Part shown: piece after piece, positions 49,670-63,002 of the stretch
How the letters are laid out: each line of letters opens with the position of its first letter
Position numbering within the stretch: position 1 is the first letter of the stretch
Source: Plasmodium coatneyi
Taxonomy: Eukaryota > Apicomplexa > Aconoidasida > Haemosporida > Plasmodiidae
Assembly (NCBI RefSeq): GCF_001680005.1
Contig: NC_033559.1
Location: forward strand, 186,001 to 250,000
Direction of reading: 5' to 3'
Length of the DNA stretch: 64,000 bases
The notes under the pieces: generated by a model
Databases searched by the model: none
What the model was told of the DNA's origin: nothing
Seen by the model: the letters and a program-made list of their open reading frames with translations, nothing else
Made by a program: the position numbers and the translations under genes

Positions 49670-52600
49670 CCTCCTTCCACGATCTGTTTTACTTGGATCT
49701 CACGTCTTTCAGTGTTTCACGCTTGAGCCTTACAACGCTTCAATGCTCCAAGGAGTAAGCACGTCAATGCATCAGTGCATACGTACAGCTATTTACCAAC
49801 CGCTTTGTCGAAATTTATGAGAAGGCACAGTTGAAATGTTTAATACCCATGAGGCTAAAGAAAATCATTGCCGCGATGGGGGTATTATGTACAACTAATT
49901 TTTGCACTTCACAATTGTGCTCTTTTGCTTTTTCCTGTAGAAAAAAACAAACGAATTGGTGAAATATCTTACTGGAGGCTCATCAAACGGGTTATGTTAT
50001 GTTATGTCATGTTTTTTTTTTTTTTTTTTTTTTTTTTGAGCTGGTTATTCTGCTCTGCTATGGCATATTTTTTTTTTTTTTTTTTCCCGCCCTGTAACTT
50101 TATTTCACCTAAAACTGCTCTAATCGCGGGTGTACATTTCCAATACACTCATTTATGATCGCAGTTTTTTTTTTGGCTGTGTTTATTCTTTCTTTTCAGC
50201 CCGATGATCTACGACTATCACCTTTGTAACTTTTTCTTAATTCCTCCTTCCAATTTACACTCACAAAAATTACAAATCGGCGAAATGTATGCAAGAACAA
50301 GCGTGAATATGTGCATATATATGTGCTCACACGGAACAGTCAAACGTGCGAATGTACATGCGGGGGATTTTTCCACACCCTTAAATATTTATATGCAAAT
50401 TGCCCCATACAAACATACGCCCAAAAGGTGACAAAATTAAACTAAGTAAATGATAGCATTTGCCAAGAACAAAAAATAATAAAATACCTCCATTCGAGCA
50501 ATGTTATAAAAAGGATGCCTTGCTTCTAATTAACAAAAAAAAAAAAAAAAAGGTGTGTACAAGGTGCGCAAGAAAAAAAAGGCTATTCGTGAAAATAAGT
50601 GTACATTTTAACAGAACTATGGCGGTGAACATTTGTCATAATACACCTTATCGTTGCAGCGCAGTAGTTTTACGCACTGTTACGAAATTTTGACACACGG
50701 CCGCCACATATTTAGGCACATATCCAATGAGCAATGCTGAAAGAAAAAAGCAACCATAAGAAAAAGGATTATGCATGTTCCGTCTAAAAAGGTAACTAAA
50801 CAGGTCTGTTTCGCCTATACAGCAAAACATAGCGGCACTGTCTATTTGGCGTAATATTTTTCTGCGCAAATGTGTGTATCACTTTATTCACTCATTTATT
50901 TATCCAATGATCTGCGTAGATCTTTTTCGCTTACCTCTGTAATGATGTGAAGAAAATTGTATAAAGGGTAGAGCGCGAAAGGGGGAAAAAGTTCCGTCCA
51001 GCTTGTCATATACACTTTGCTTAGTTATGCGCGCCCCCACCATATGGTGATGTTTGAAAGAGGCCTTACGTATGCCACGCGAAGTTGTGTCCCCCCACCT
51101 ACGACTTTTGCGAGCGCTGGTATTATTCCCTCCTTTCAGTTGCAACTACAATTTAATCAGGGCATATGTTGCGTATATTGTGTGAGTACAATTGCACACA
51201 ACGGGATGACGGAGGAATATCAATTTTGTATGTAATTTTTTTTTTACATAAAAATACAATAAATTCTTTTGCATGTGCGTATTTGCTTCGAAATCGTTCA
51301 AATGATGGCATTTAAGAGTGAAATATTGAACTTGTTATTTTCTATGATTTGCGAAAGGGGGTCTGTTATTTCCTCTTTTTTTTTTAAGCTAGTGAATATA
51401 ATAAAATCCCCCCTTTGCATTAAAACAGGATTTTTCGTTTCCCTTAAGCGAATTTTTGCTGTCCATAAAATACATGAACGGTTCATAACTTTTTTCATAA
51501 TTAACTTTTTTTTTTTTTTTTTTTTTTTTTTGAATGCAAAAAAAGCTACCTGATGTGGACAAAAATTTGGTTCGTCTTTTCAGGGGGAAAAAATTGTGGT
51601 TACCTTTTTGAAGCTTTTATAATGCCACTTTTGTGTTTTGCGGGGGGCAAAATGCAGCTAAGAAATTGTGTCAGTTGGGTTATTTTGAGGAGATATATAA
51701 CTTTAAGTGATTAACCTTATCCATATCGATGAAATAACGAAAATGCGCGTTCTCGTGGAAAGACTGTAAACAGATCGGGAACAAAATTCCTGTGTCACGC
51801 TAATCACATAGTAGGGGGAAAAACATTCATCACATTTACCAAACTTGCACAGGTGAAAAGAAGAACATAAAGTTCTACACAAGGGCGTTTTTTTAAACAA
51901 AAGTGCAAATATACATATGTGCAGGCACATATTTTGTAAGGATGTAGCCCCCCCTTTCGGCGATTAATCATTAAGAATCATAAAATGGAGATAAATATAA
52001 GGTCAACACGTTCGCTCTGCGGTAAAACCCATCGCACAGTCTTATTTAAGCGGAAATGCTACAAAGCACTAACACCGTGGAGGTAGAATTCTCTTTTTAT
52101 TTTTCTCCCCATTCTTTTGCCTTTCTTTCTATGATGGATCAATCATTTTCAGCCAACCTTTTGGCCATAGGGGGGTCGGTCATTGCGAAAAGTCCGGTCA
52201 TTTGCAAAAAAATTACAATGCCGCCTATATGCACGTATAATTTACCCGTCCAAAGGAGCAACAGACTAAAGGGATTCACATTTGACCTGCATATAAAGCC
52301 ACATAATATGTACCATTCCTGCAGTTCACCCTCCCTGCGAAACGAAACAAAACCTATTTCATTTTTTTTTCCGCGAGGAAGAAACTCCGCGTTCCCTGCT
52401 ATATAAATGTTGGATACAAATCAGCAAATTTCGAATGAATATTTTAACAACGTTGCACTACGCGCCGTTCACATTTTCAAAATTGTATGACGTTGGTGGC
52501 ATCCGCATCGGAATTTTTCCTGCACTTCATAGCGCGTAACTAACAAGGGAACCACAGAAAATAAAAAAAAAAATAAAAAATAATTGTTTAAATCACAGTT

Positions 52601-52769
52601 AAGCTAGTTTAAAAAAAATTGGAAAATCCTTCATCTTGGGATATGACTCTTAAAAAGAATGAAAACACGCCTTCGCAATGTTCGCAAAGTTGTATGCAAT
52701 TTTTTTCCCGTTTAAGAAGAAACATCCAAACATGCCCCCAATCGTAGTGAACAAAAAAAAGCAAAAAGC
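49670..52769. promoter_or_regulatory. Divergent intergenic region, NEMF / Bfr2
   Basis: About 3.1 kb between two divergent starts, presumably holding both promoters and long 5' leaders. It contains long T runs at 50012-50037 and around 51509-51531, and a small GTTAT tandem repeat just before the first of these. Open frames up to about 116 codons (52056-52406) lack recognisable features. No RNA gene identified by eye. Confidence 0.55.
49991..50037. repeat. GTTAT tandem repeat followed by poly(T)
   Basis: Three GTTAT units and one degenerate unit (GTCAT) run directly into 26 T residues. A simple-sequence element in the leader or promoter region of the NEMF gene. Confidence 0.85.
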
Positions 52770-54677
52770 ATGGCATTAGAACAAAACAGCGCTTCAAAAA
52801 AGAAAAAAAAATTAGGAAGCTCAAAGAAGGTTAAGAAGAACAATGGAGCAAAGCTAAAAAAGGGATCACTACTGAAGAGGAAGAAAAAGAACAATAACAA
52901 AAACGACGACAAAAAAAAGGACAAGTTAGATGAGCTGTACAAACTGGAAATTAAAAACTACAAAAAAAAGGGAAAGAAGAGAAAAAAGCATTACGATGGA
53001 AGTGAACAGGAAGTAGACTCATCAGACGATAATTCTGACCTACTGAATAACGACTACAGTGATATAGAAGAAATAGCCAATCAAGTTAAAGAACAAGTTA
53101 GCTTATATAAATTTTTACTAAGAACGAGAATATTAACGCAGAAGGTTTTGTGCCTGTCCAATAAAATGCCCCTTTTGCCATTCGTTGCATATAATGAAAA
53201 ATTAGCAGAGAAAGAAAAAAAAAATGAAAACGAAGTTTTGGAAAGCGCAGAAAATTGCACCAACGTTAACGATTCGCTAAACGATGTACAGCTTAATGAA
53301 GAAAAATTAAAAAACGACATTGGTGAACTGCTAACCGTGTTACATAATTTGCTAAAAAATAAATTCCTCAAGGTAGATATTCCAGTAAATAAAGACGCAT
53401 ACAACGAAGTGAACATAATTTGTGATGAAGATGATAAACCCTTTTTCGAAAATAGGACAAAACTATATGAGCAAGATACCACCGAAAGTGAAAAGAAACT
53501 CTTTTCAGTAATTGATACGTGGTTTAAATATTCCAAAAAAATGTGCCTAAACTTTTTTGACATTATGCATAAAATAACAAAAATAAGTTCAGTGAAAAGT
53601 TTAAAAACGTATGAGCAGCCCATATCTTCCCAAATCAGTCAAGTCATGTTTGACCTGCCTTCCCTGATTCAGAGTTCCTGTCCACAGGCAATAAACTATC
53701 ACGTTGTAGGGAAAGGGCTCTACGATCGTCTCTACGGTGACGAATCAAATTTTAGCTTGAACCAGTACATTTACGACGATGAGGTGAGGACGATGAGCAG
53801 CTACTGCACGCTCAGTGTGTGTTTCTTTATTTGCAATTATGTTGCTAGGCAGTACCTCCGTTGTACATTCCCCTTTCGCGAAACTCTATAACATTCGCAT
53901 TTTTCACTCCCCCCTTTAGGTTTACTATAAGAAGTTTCTCCTGAACGCCATCCAAAATTTGAAGGATAATCAGTAATGACCAGCGCATGTTGTGCGTTTA
54001 CCGACACTGTGTTCTTCATAACATACCATCGCAGAAGCGTAAACGTATTCGCACACATGCTTACTTATATTCCCCCCCACACACACCTTTTCCACGCAGG
54101 GAAGACAGTGAATTGCTCAAATCGCAACGGCAAATTTACAAAATAAAAAAAAAATGTAACAAGAAAAAAGAGGAAATTCAATTGTTGCCTTGTGTGCACT
54201 TGCGCAATTTTTTTTTACCCCCATTTTATATATTCAGTGTAATGCATAATATTACACATTTTAATACGTGTACTTTTTTTATTCCCCTTCAGATGAAAGC
54301 AAGCATGTGAACAAGGGCAAAATAATCTCCTTTGACCCCATTCCCAAATTAGTGAATTTCATGGTACGAAAATAAATACGCGGATAAGCGCGGCATGCCC
54401 TTGTTGTGGCGCGCGTTACGTGATTAAAGCGGTCGTCACTCATCTTGATTGCACATCCCTGTGTTGATAATGTGTGCGGGGGAATGTACGCACGTATCTC
54501 TGCAATACCATTTGTTAATTTTTGTTTCATTTTTTTTATATGCCCCTTTTTCCCTTTTCTTTTTTTTTTAAATTGCAGCTTCCGGAACCGCGCGATAGCA
54601 GAATCGAAAGCACCTACGATTATATGGACAACCCCGAACTTGTGGAAGTCCTTCTATCATCCCTGTTTCAAAGTTAA
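52770..54677 (+). CDS. AATF: AATF/Che-1/Bfr2-type ribosome biogenesis protein
   Basis: Exons 52770-53783, 53920-53972, 54100-54155, 54293-54363 and 54579-54677 join in phase to give 430 residues. The family (yeast Bfr2, human AATF) acts in the nucleolus in small-subunit processome assembly. The first 80 residues are Lys-rich and could be a nucleolar signal. An acidic patch follows, then helical segments with SLYKFLLRTRILTQKVL and the motif LIDTWF-like VIDTWFKYS. The family hallmarks come late: KTYEQPISSQI, YIYDDEVYYKKFLLNAI, which is formed across the first intron (family: YDDxDFYxxLL), and KGKIISFDPIPKLVNFM (family: KGRKIRxxVHxKLxNFM). The final exon ends with a short acidic helix. The start is the first ATG after stops and precedes the basic region. 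Confidence 0.85.
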
Positions 54678-55586
54678 TTTTTTTGTATTTGTTTTTTTTT
54701 TTTTTCACTTTTTTAATTTGTTTCCACTTTTTAAAACACGCTCATCTGAGTGCGCATTTGTTTTGGTACATCCTTTTTATGTTCTCAATTTTTCATCAAA
54801 AACGGCTCCCTTTTTTTTCTTACCTTAAAAATGAAACATATCTGCCGCTTGGCTTTATTCACGCCCAATTAGTTCAGCGGAAAAAAAAAATAAAATATGC
54901 TGCTTTGGCGCATGAAACTGCCATAAGCGTAAAAATAAAAATTGGCCAAAATGTAAATGGAGGCTTGCAATTGCTCATTTGACCGTTTGAACTATTCCTT
55001 CTAAACAATTTGGTGGGAAAAATTTTCACTTTTCATTTGTTCAATTACCCGTTTACGTGTATAAGATAAGCATGCCCACGCATACAGCATGGGAATAACA
55101 TAACCGAAAAGGTGAAGAAATACCAGCGTACAGCGCACTGGAATATATTAATGTACAACATTTATATAACTGTATTACGCATAGTGCGGTAGTGCGACAG
55201 TTGCGGAGTCGTAGATTCGCATATATCCTTGCGTCGTTTTTTCCTTCTTGGCGAAAACGCAACTTCTTAGCGAAGGGAAAAAAAGTCCGACAATTTGGAA
55301 AACGCCATTTTTTATCATTTTCCTTATGAGCCATGTGAAAGTTTTTTTTTTTTTTTCTTTTTTTTTTTGCGTCAACTGACGTGTTAAATTTTCCAAAGAG
55401 AATAAGACTTTCTCACAAATGTAGCTTACCAAGCTGGGGAAAAAAAAAAAAAAACGCATACGTACAGTTTATAGGTATATGTACATATATGTACTTGCTT
55501 ATATGTATATATTCCTCGCCAGACGTAGCGAACACTCCTTTGGAAACCAACCCGACGGGGAGAAGCCACCAAAGAGAAAGGAATAA
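54678..55586. other. Intergenic between Bfr2 and Alba genes
   Basis: About 900 bases between two plus-strand genes: 3' end of one and promoter of the next. Poly(T)/poly(A) runs around 55338-55367 and 55439-55454. No supported gene. Confidence 0.6.
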
Positions 55587-56180
55587 ATGAAGGAGTCAAA
55601 CTGCTACGAAATACTTGTCAAGACTGAGTCAGAGAACGTACAAAAATATGTTGCCGGATGCCTTGAAAGGATGAAAACAGTAAACGTCCATTTGATAAAG
55701 AAAGTTTCCTCCGTTTTTGCTATATGCCCCTACACAGCGTTGCGCTGTTACGCTGTTACGCGTAGACGTGTGCTAAACCGCTACCCTGCGGTGTTGGTAC
55801 CCCCCCCTATTGATCCACCCCCGCCCCTCCATTATCACCCACCGTTCACCTTTCATTCCCAAAGGGAAACGTGAAAATCATAGGGAAGCAACATGGAATT
55901 ACCAAGGCTTTCACGCTCTTGGAGCTGTTGAAAAAGGAGACCAAGGAAATGAACCACAACATACGATACAAAAATTTGAAAGTAAGGGGCCCAGCGATGC
56001 GGTTGTAGCCGTTTAGGACAGCGCGTGTGGATATGTTCCTGTTACCATATACCCATGTGTGCACCTACCTACGTGTATATGCATTTAAATAGACTTACGC
56101 GTATGCCCCCCTTGTAGGCCACCGGATCTGATAGAAGAAAGGCCCTCGAAATTAACATATTCCTTTCTCTGAGAAATTAG
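55587..56180 (+). CDS. Alba-domain nucleic-acid-binding protein, 90 residues
   Basis: Three exons, 55587-55679, 55865-55981 and 56118-56180, all phase 0, give 90 residues that are essentially one Alba fold. Strand/helix order is visible: YEILVKTESENVQKYVAGCLERM, then GNVKIIGKQHGITKAFTLLELLKKE, a turn with MNHNIRYKNLKATGS, and a last strand ALEINIFLSLRN. The loop GKQHGITKA is the position where Alba proteins carry their Lys for nucleic-acid contact. Alba proteins in Plasmodium bind DNA and RNA in chromatin and translational repression; related small ones are Rpp20/Rpp25 subunits of RNase P/MRP, and I cannot tell which group this belongs to. The first intron contains repeated TTACGC elements. 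No tail with RGG repeats is present. Confidence 0.85.
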
Positions 56181-58306
56181 GAGCATCGTTTGTCCACCCC
56201 CCCAGCTCTGCTTGTTTCTGTTCAGTTTTTTACTTTGTTTTGTGCCACTATGTTTTGCGTTCTTCCCATTGGGCGTGCCCCTCCCTGGTCGCCGTTTCCC
56301 CCCATCTCAATCTCTTTTTTCGTAAATCATTTGTCCTTTTCCAAAGTGCATAATTTGTACGGCGAGATGGAATGACCTTCGAGTTATAATTTTCCGCGAG
56401 GTTTTTAAAGTTTTTGTAAACCGTTGAGTCTTATTTTTTGTTACTGCTAGTATCAATCGTACTGAATATATTTTTTTTTGTTCCGTGCCCCTTAGCGTTT
56501 TTATGCTTGTGCCTACTTATGTGTTACGCGTTACGCACTACCTGTTACGCGCTACCTGTTACGCCTTACGTATTCTTCTGTTGCGTTTTTCTTTTTTTAA
56601 AATTGTGTTCCACTGTAATGTGCCTAACAGTTTCGTAGTTTGCCCAAACCGCCCTTTCCCACTTTGCGCGAATTTAGCATGAATGGTTAAAGGAATCGTA
56701 AAAATAAGGTTTTCCTTTTTTATAAAAAAGTGAAACGTTTGAAGCGGTCGTTCCTATGTGCACATACCCACACGAGGACACTTGTGCACTGCGTAGTTTT
56801 ATATAACTTTATACGACTGAGCGAGGACGTCGTTCGCTAGGCAGTAAGTAGGACCGAGTCGACCCCGTCCCCCCCATGCACACGCGTACATATGGTCAAA
56901 TGCAATTTTGCAAAACCTTCTCATGCGTACGAAGAAGTTGTACCCCTAACGCAGTTGCTCCACGTGGGTAGGTTCTCACCTTTGTGGCAGACTACATCCA
57001 ACAGTTGAATGAAAAAATTCCAATCAATTTGATTTCCTTCCCATCATTCGTTTATTCACGTTCCCCCGTTGCTATCACACCCCATTGAGTCACTCTTATC
57101 TTTATGGCAGACCCCCCCAATCGGTTATAGGGTCACGTTCCTTGTTGCTAGGCACATAATATAAAGCGTGCACATACCAACATATGATGCCTTATATAGA
57201 TTTAAAAAAAACTGCGCCGTGCCCTTCTAGCTAAACACTGCTAATAAACCCTCTCCCCTCCTTGGAGCACTCAACATAAAGAACTCAAAAAGGTCCGTAA
57301 ACTTAAACACAACACGAAAAGTAACATGTAGAAAAACCGTTGCGGTGCAGAAGAAAGATGATTTTTTTTTTTTTTTTTTTTTTGAAGGCAATGCTTAATT
57401 TAATAAGTTTGATGTGTGCACTAAAAGATGTACCATATGTTTGATCATTATAATGTTTTTAAAATAAGAAAAAAGAGAGAAAAAAAAGAAAAAGAAACTG
57501 CAATGCGATACACATGGAATGGGGATAGCTAAATAAGTAAACATAAAAATGCATGTTTACTTTATATTCATCTTATTTACCATACTTTATTTGTTTATAT
57601 TAATGTACTTGTACACCATGGATAAAAAAAAATTATAACTTTTGAAAAATTTAAAACGTTATTGCTTTTATATAACTTTAAAAAAAAAAAAAAAAAAAAA
57701 GAAGAATATTAAAATAATGAAAAATTGTATTTCAATTTTTCATATTTTATTTTAAAAAAAAATACCTCGTCATTTTTCTTTCTTCTTTTTTTTTTTTTTT
57801 TTTGTTTTCTTTTTGTTTTCTTTCGTACACTTATTACTGATGTATCAATATATGTTTAAACATATTCTACATTTTTTATTCACGCTTTGTTAAATTTCTA
57901 TCAACTGCTTAAAATGCGCATTCATATCAATAAAAATCAGTACACCTGTCGGTGGATATATGTATATGTAATCTGTTGTATAATTCCATGTGTGTTTTTT
58001 TTTTTTTTTTTTTTTTTTTCGTATGATATAATTTGACTGAGAGCTAATGTTGCGTTTCTTCTCAAACGTTCGTACGGGAACATACTCGTGCTTGCACATT
58101 ATATGTACACCCATTTGTGGAATTTTTTTTTAAGCTGTTGAAAGGTTACACTTTACGTGGCCCTCATAAAAAAGGGAAGGCCAACATCCGCATGATTTGC
58201 GTTACGTCTTCAGCGTTGCGCGCGTCCGTGCAGATAAGTACGTGCATATATGTTCATGCACATACACATGTATTTTTCCTTTCGTAAAATTCCATGTGGG
58301 TTATGT
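56181..58306. other. Convergent intergenic region, Alba / HMGB1
   Basis: About 2.1 kb between two convergent stop codons, unusually long for a 3'-3' gap. It contains a TTACGC repeat cluster (56521-56571) and an AT-rich section (about 57355-58020) with several long A and T runs. Long 3' untranslated regions, or a non-coding transcript, would fit; no coding gene is supported. Confidence 0.55.
56521..56571. repeat. TTACGC imperfect tandem repeat
   Basis: Four TTACGC copies and one TTACGT within about 50 bases, two of them in a repeated CTACCTGTTACGC unit of about 16 bases. It lies in the presumed 3' region of the Alba gene. Confidence 0.85.
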
Positions 58307-58630
58307 TTATGCCTTCATTTTCGTTTTGGCATACTCCACTTTTTCCTTTTCGTATCTCACTTTATCCTCCTGTGCCTTCTTTTCGTATGGAGCCTTTTCG
58401 TGCTCGTTTAATTTATTCCATGCCTCTCCAATCATCTTGCCAACAGTTGCAACGTCTTTGCTTAAATCAGGATCTCGACTTATGATCTCTGCTCTTTTTT
58501 CCTTCGCGAAAAACATGTATGCAGATAGAGACCTTTTTGGTGCATGTGGATCCTTCTTGTTCTTTCTTCGTTTGCGTACTTCCTTGCCTCCCATATTTTT
58601 CATGCCGTTAAATTTTTTCATGGGATCCAT
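58307..58630 (-). CDS. HMGB1: High mobility group protein HMGB1
   Basis: Intronless frame of 107 residues containing one HMG box from about residue 27 (KDPHAPKRSLSAYMFFAKEKR) to about 98 (KAPYEKKAQEDKVRYEKEK). HMG boxes bind and bend DNA without strong sequence preference and act in chromatin and transcription; Plasmodium HMGB proteins are single-box and nuclear. The box is complete, with the conserved PKR-S-YMFF start and EAWNKL helix. A basic stretch (KEVRKRRKNKK) precedes it. Two starts are possible: the first ATG at 58630 adds nine residues, while the ATG at 58603 gives 98 residues, closer to the usual length of the family. There is no acidic C-terminal tail. Confidence 0.95.
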   Translation of the reverse strand: MDPMKKFNGMKNMGGKEVRKRRKNKKDPHAPKRSLSAYMFFAKEKRAEIISRDPDLSKDVATVGKMIGEAWNKLNEHEKAPYEKKAQEDKVRYEKEKVEYAKTKMKA

Positions 58631-60080
58631 GGTTTTGAGTGGGGTGCCTGCTATATATGCGACTGCTTGTACTTTTGTATGTATACGTCTGTGTATACTT
58701 CTGCACTTGCGTACGATTATGTGATGACCACCTTAAAGCTTTAAACGGTCGGAGAGGGGCGTGAACTCGGGAATTTTCCGTGAGAGTAGCGCTGCGTAAT
58801 ATACGCACACCTTAAAATGGGTACTTTTTAAAGCGAGAGGGGCGCAAATATTATACGTACACTTTTTAATATAAAAGAGATGTACGTATATAAGTGCATA
58901 CGGAGGGTAAACTCTTCAATGCGTTAAAGACCACTACCGAGAGAGTATGTGTTTTTGTATATTGGGAGTTCGCCTAACTTTGCAATTTTGATAAATACGC
59001 GCATAATCGTGTATACACGGATACCAGAATGTACACTGTGAAAGGGGGAAGGAAGGGAAAGAAAAAAAGCATTCACGTTTTGTGTCGTCGAAGAAAACTA
59101 TGAATGGAGCAATGGCAACGTATACGGCTAACGTGCGCCACTAAAGTGTACGATGTAAATTTTAAAAAAACGAAAGAAAATGCTTCTTTGCGTGTATTTT
59201 GCTAAAGTGGGGACGCGTGAAGGGATTTTACTCCTTCGGTGGGGACACGTACTTGCATAAGGATGAGTATATTAACATATATACGTACATACGTTCATGC
59301 GTTCATATATACATATATACGTAGCATACGCGTCAGCCCTTAAGTGGGGGGCAATTCATTCAATGTACTTTTGTATACTTGGCAAGCAAATGACGCATAA
59401 GCGTTTGTATATTAACTGGCGATATGAAGGTCTCTTACCTGTTTTGCATGAAAGTACGTAAGGCAAAGCAAAAAAAAAAAAAAAAAAAAGCGAGGAAATA
59501 CTTTTTTCAATTGAAAAGTAAAATATTCTTTTGGTACTCGTTAAATAATTTTAAATATATTTATTTTTTTCAATTCACGTTTTTGATTATATTATTACGA
59601 ATATCATGTTCTGTATATAATTAAACTTATAAGTTGCTTATATGTTATTACTATATAATTACTATATATTATTTATACGTAAGTATTTATATATACTTGT
59701 ATATGTATTACTATTGCGTATGCATAATATACTTGCGCTGCATCTTTTTAGTGAAGCATTAAGCAGAAAATTTTTTAAGTAATATCTTTGCGTAATCGCA
59801 CAAATGGTGAATACATTACGGGCACGTCGTGCATTACTTTATCTTAAAAAGCGTAAATGATGACGAGGCAAAAAAAAAAAAAAAAAAAAAAAATATATAT
59901 AAATAAAATTAACCCTTTGCGTTTGTAAAAAGGATATATAAAATAAACCGTACGTACAAATTATGCGCAAAAACTTAAGAGCGCGCCACAATATTATATA
60001 TTACTAAGCACTGCGCAAGAAGAAATAGGTATTTTGTGCTCATTATATTACGTACGCTACGTATGGATTATACGTATATG

Positions 60081-60081
<1 letters not shown>

Positions 60082-60111
<30 letters not shown>
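60082..60111. repeat. Poly(T) run of 30
   Basis: The longest uninterrupted T run noted in the window, in the HMGB1 upstream region. Poly(dA:dT) tracts of this kind disfavour nucleosomes and are common in Plasmodium promoters; that role is inference. Confidence 0.9.
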
Positions 60112-60113
<2 letters not shown>

Positions 60114-61266
60114 GACACTTACGCGGTATATATAGTATAACAAACGTACATTCAATTCACTATGTCGCGCTACGGTCGCGTATGCTTCCCGAGGTGAAGC
60201 TGATGCCTTCCTATTGCATCTCAAAATACGCTATGAAAAACAGAGGGTATTTAAAAAATGAAGTGTTGAGGCGGGCGCGACTGGGACGGAGGTATTTACG
60301 TGCTTACATTACATGCGCTACGTTTAAAAAATACATAGTATGAGTAATGAATGGCAATGTATGCAATATATAATTAGAGGGGCAATATATTTGAGTGCCC
60401 AGAATTAAAGCGCCGCAGCTTCTGGGTTAAGAAGGAGCTGAACATAGCTCATATATTTTCGCGCTTCAAAAATTGGCGCTCAATATTTGCGAGAATAGGG
60501 GCCCAAACTGTGCGCGGACCGTACGTGCAGTACAGTACGCTATAATATATAGCAAGCACAAGCTGGTAATATATGCCGATAAATAATGTACATTAATTAC
60601 GGCGCGCAATTTTTAAATGTACGATATAAAAATATAATATGTGCTTATTTTATGTGATTTATTTTTTGCCCCCCGTTTATATATATGCCGCATAAATGCC
60701 CGTAACTGTCATCGTATTTTTTTTTTAATATATAAAACCTGCGCCTCAGTTTATGCGTACTGCTCATGCGCTTTTAGTGGCTTATTCCCCTTGATGGGAG
60801 CTCCTGCATCATATGGTATGCTTAAATGTGGTACTATAATACGTTTATATTTTTACGTATCCATTTTTTGCATATAATTAAACATTACGCATACGTGTCA
60901 TGCCCGTGGCCCTTTTTTTTTTTTCAAGCCCCCGCGCATATATAATACAAATGTATCCCTTTGCGGTACGCCCAATAATATATTGCCCGTGAACCACGTT
61001 ATATGCGAACAATTTTAATCGCAAAACAAACTACATAACTGAATCGTCCCTTACAGGAGATTATTTTTATTTAATCATTTCTTCTTAGTGGAGGCATTAC
61101 TTTTTATTTACTAACATTAACCATCCCGTGGAATGTTTTTTTTTCCCTTTTTTTTATTTTTTCGTATCATTTTGCTTTTTTATATGGTTGTACTTTTTGC
61201 CCAGCTTATAACCCATCGGGCGTAGCGTATTTTTGCGCCCATATGCCCGAACGTAAACGTAAGTGG

Positions 61267-61322
61267 GGGGATGGGCAAACCGGTAAGTTGGCAAACGGAC
61301 AAATGGGCCAACCGACAAATTT
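61267..61322. repeat. Degenerate tandem repeat, unit about 16 bases
   Basis: Three to four imperfect units of the form GGGCAAACCGGTAAGTT / GGCAAACGGACAAAT / GGGCCAACCGACAAAT follow one another. It sits in non-coding DNA of the 5-kb intergenic region. Confidence 0.6.
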
Positions 61323-63002
61323 ATACCCTGTTGGCTCTCTTCTTGAAAAAAAAAAGGTGAATAAAAATTTCCCAGCGAATTTCGCGCACTTTAACCTCCT
61401 ATTCCTGAGTGAACAACTTTGTCTAAACAGATTAACCAGCATAGGGATTACCCGCGGGGGGTATGCCATTTCTGCCAGGGCAGCTTAACTGGAGTATATA
61501 TCGTTGTACCAACCGCCTGGGCATATATATGTGTGGTTTTCCCTCGCCCATCTTTACTCCATCTGTTTATGAGAAGTGTTGGACGTAGCTTAGCATACCA
61601 CAAGGGAGTTCAATTTTCCGCTATGCAAATGCGCATATTATTCGCATAGGTCTATTTCCCCCCTTATTTGGTTCTTCCCATTTCCGCCATTTCACCTGCA
61701 ACGAATTTGCCAAGGGGTACCTTTGGCAGATATAAGGTGTGTTCTGAAGAGATTCACCAAGGGGGTTATTATTTTTTCCTTTTTCTTTTTTCCATCAAGA
61801 GGGATGACAGAATAATGTAAAAGTCCCCCCTCAACTATTTTCACCTCTCATGTCCACGCAACAAAATGGTGTAGTGGCAAACACATCACGTGGAAAAATC
61901 CCCCCATGAGTTAATGTACATGTGGCCAACAGTTCACACCAGGGATAAAAGGCACGCGGTAACTCACTTTTCTGTACCCTTAGTGGAAAAATTTTCCGAT
62001 AATTGCGCTCCACATTTTCCCACCCCCATTGAATTTAACACGCACGACCGTTCGCATATTGTAGACTCTCGAACAGACTCGTTCTCATACGCATAACATA
62101 CGATTAGGTACATGCAGGGGGGTGTAATAAAATCACAAATGGAGCGTAGTTTCTTCACCCCTCCTTGAATGTACACTTGGAAAATAGTACTCTCTTTCCT
62201 TTGTGCCATTCGCACACCGCGTAATGATAAATCAATGTGCAAGCAAATATTCCCTTCTTTTACGTATAATATTTGGCGGTTAAAGAAAAAAGCAGAAAAA
62301 AAAAATTATTATGACTCTTGATGGGAAAGCAGCAAAAGGTTAACCACTTAGATGGGTCATTGTTCTTACACATTTTCAACACATAACCATCGCTTGTTTT
62401 TTTTTTTTCTATGATGGGAAAAAAACTGCTAACTTTTTGCTCCACGAAATTGGTTAGCAAAAATTGTTAACACTAACTTTGTTGTGAAAAAAAAAAAAAA
62501 AGTATGTTCTTTTGTCATTCTCGCTAAAGGGCACATACATAAATGCGAACCTCGTTGCCACCAAAATGGAACTCGTGTCATCACATATAAAATGTTTACC
62601 CAAAAAATGAACAATTAACATACTGCCAGTGGTGTGCGTGCGTGCCGGCGAATCGTCGTCCGTACTGCACAGAACAAGTGCAGAAGGATAAAATTCGAAT
62701 ACCAGCCACAGCTGCAATCCGAACTTAACAGACGGAGAACATATCCCTTTCTCTTTTTTAATTCTCAAAAAGGGAGAAAAAAAAGAGCCCCTCCTAAAAA
62801 AAGAGAGACTTTTGCGCGAAGTGCTGCGTAAGGAATGTCGTGCGAAACGGCAAATCAGGAAGTATAAAAAAGTGCAATTTTGCACACGCAAGGTGGTATG
62901 CCCGCATTTTTACATGCCGCGTGAGCGCTTTTTGCGTATTTTTTGCTTATACATTTTTTTTTTCTTTCCACTCCCCGTTACACGCACTTCACACACATCC
63001 AA

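Noticed and set aside
57355..58020. AT-rich zone considered as a centromere
   Set aside because: It is only a few hundred bases, has no repeat structure, and contains ordinary homopolymer runs. Evidence is too weak.
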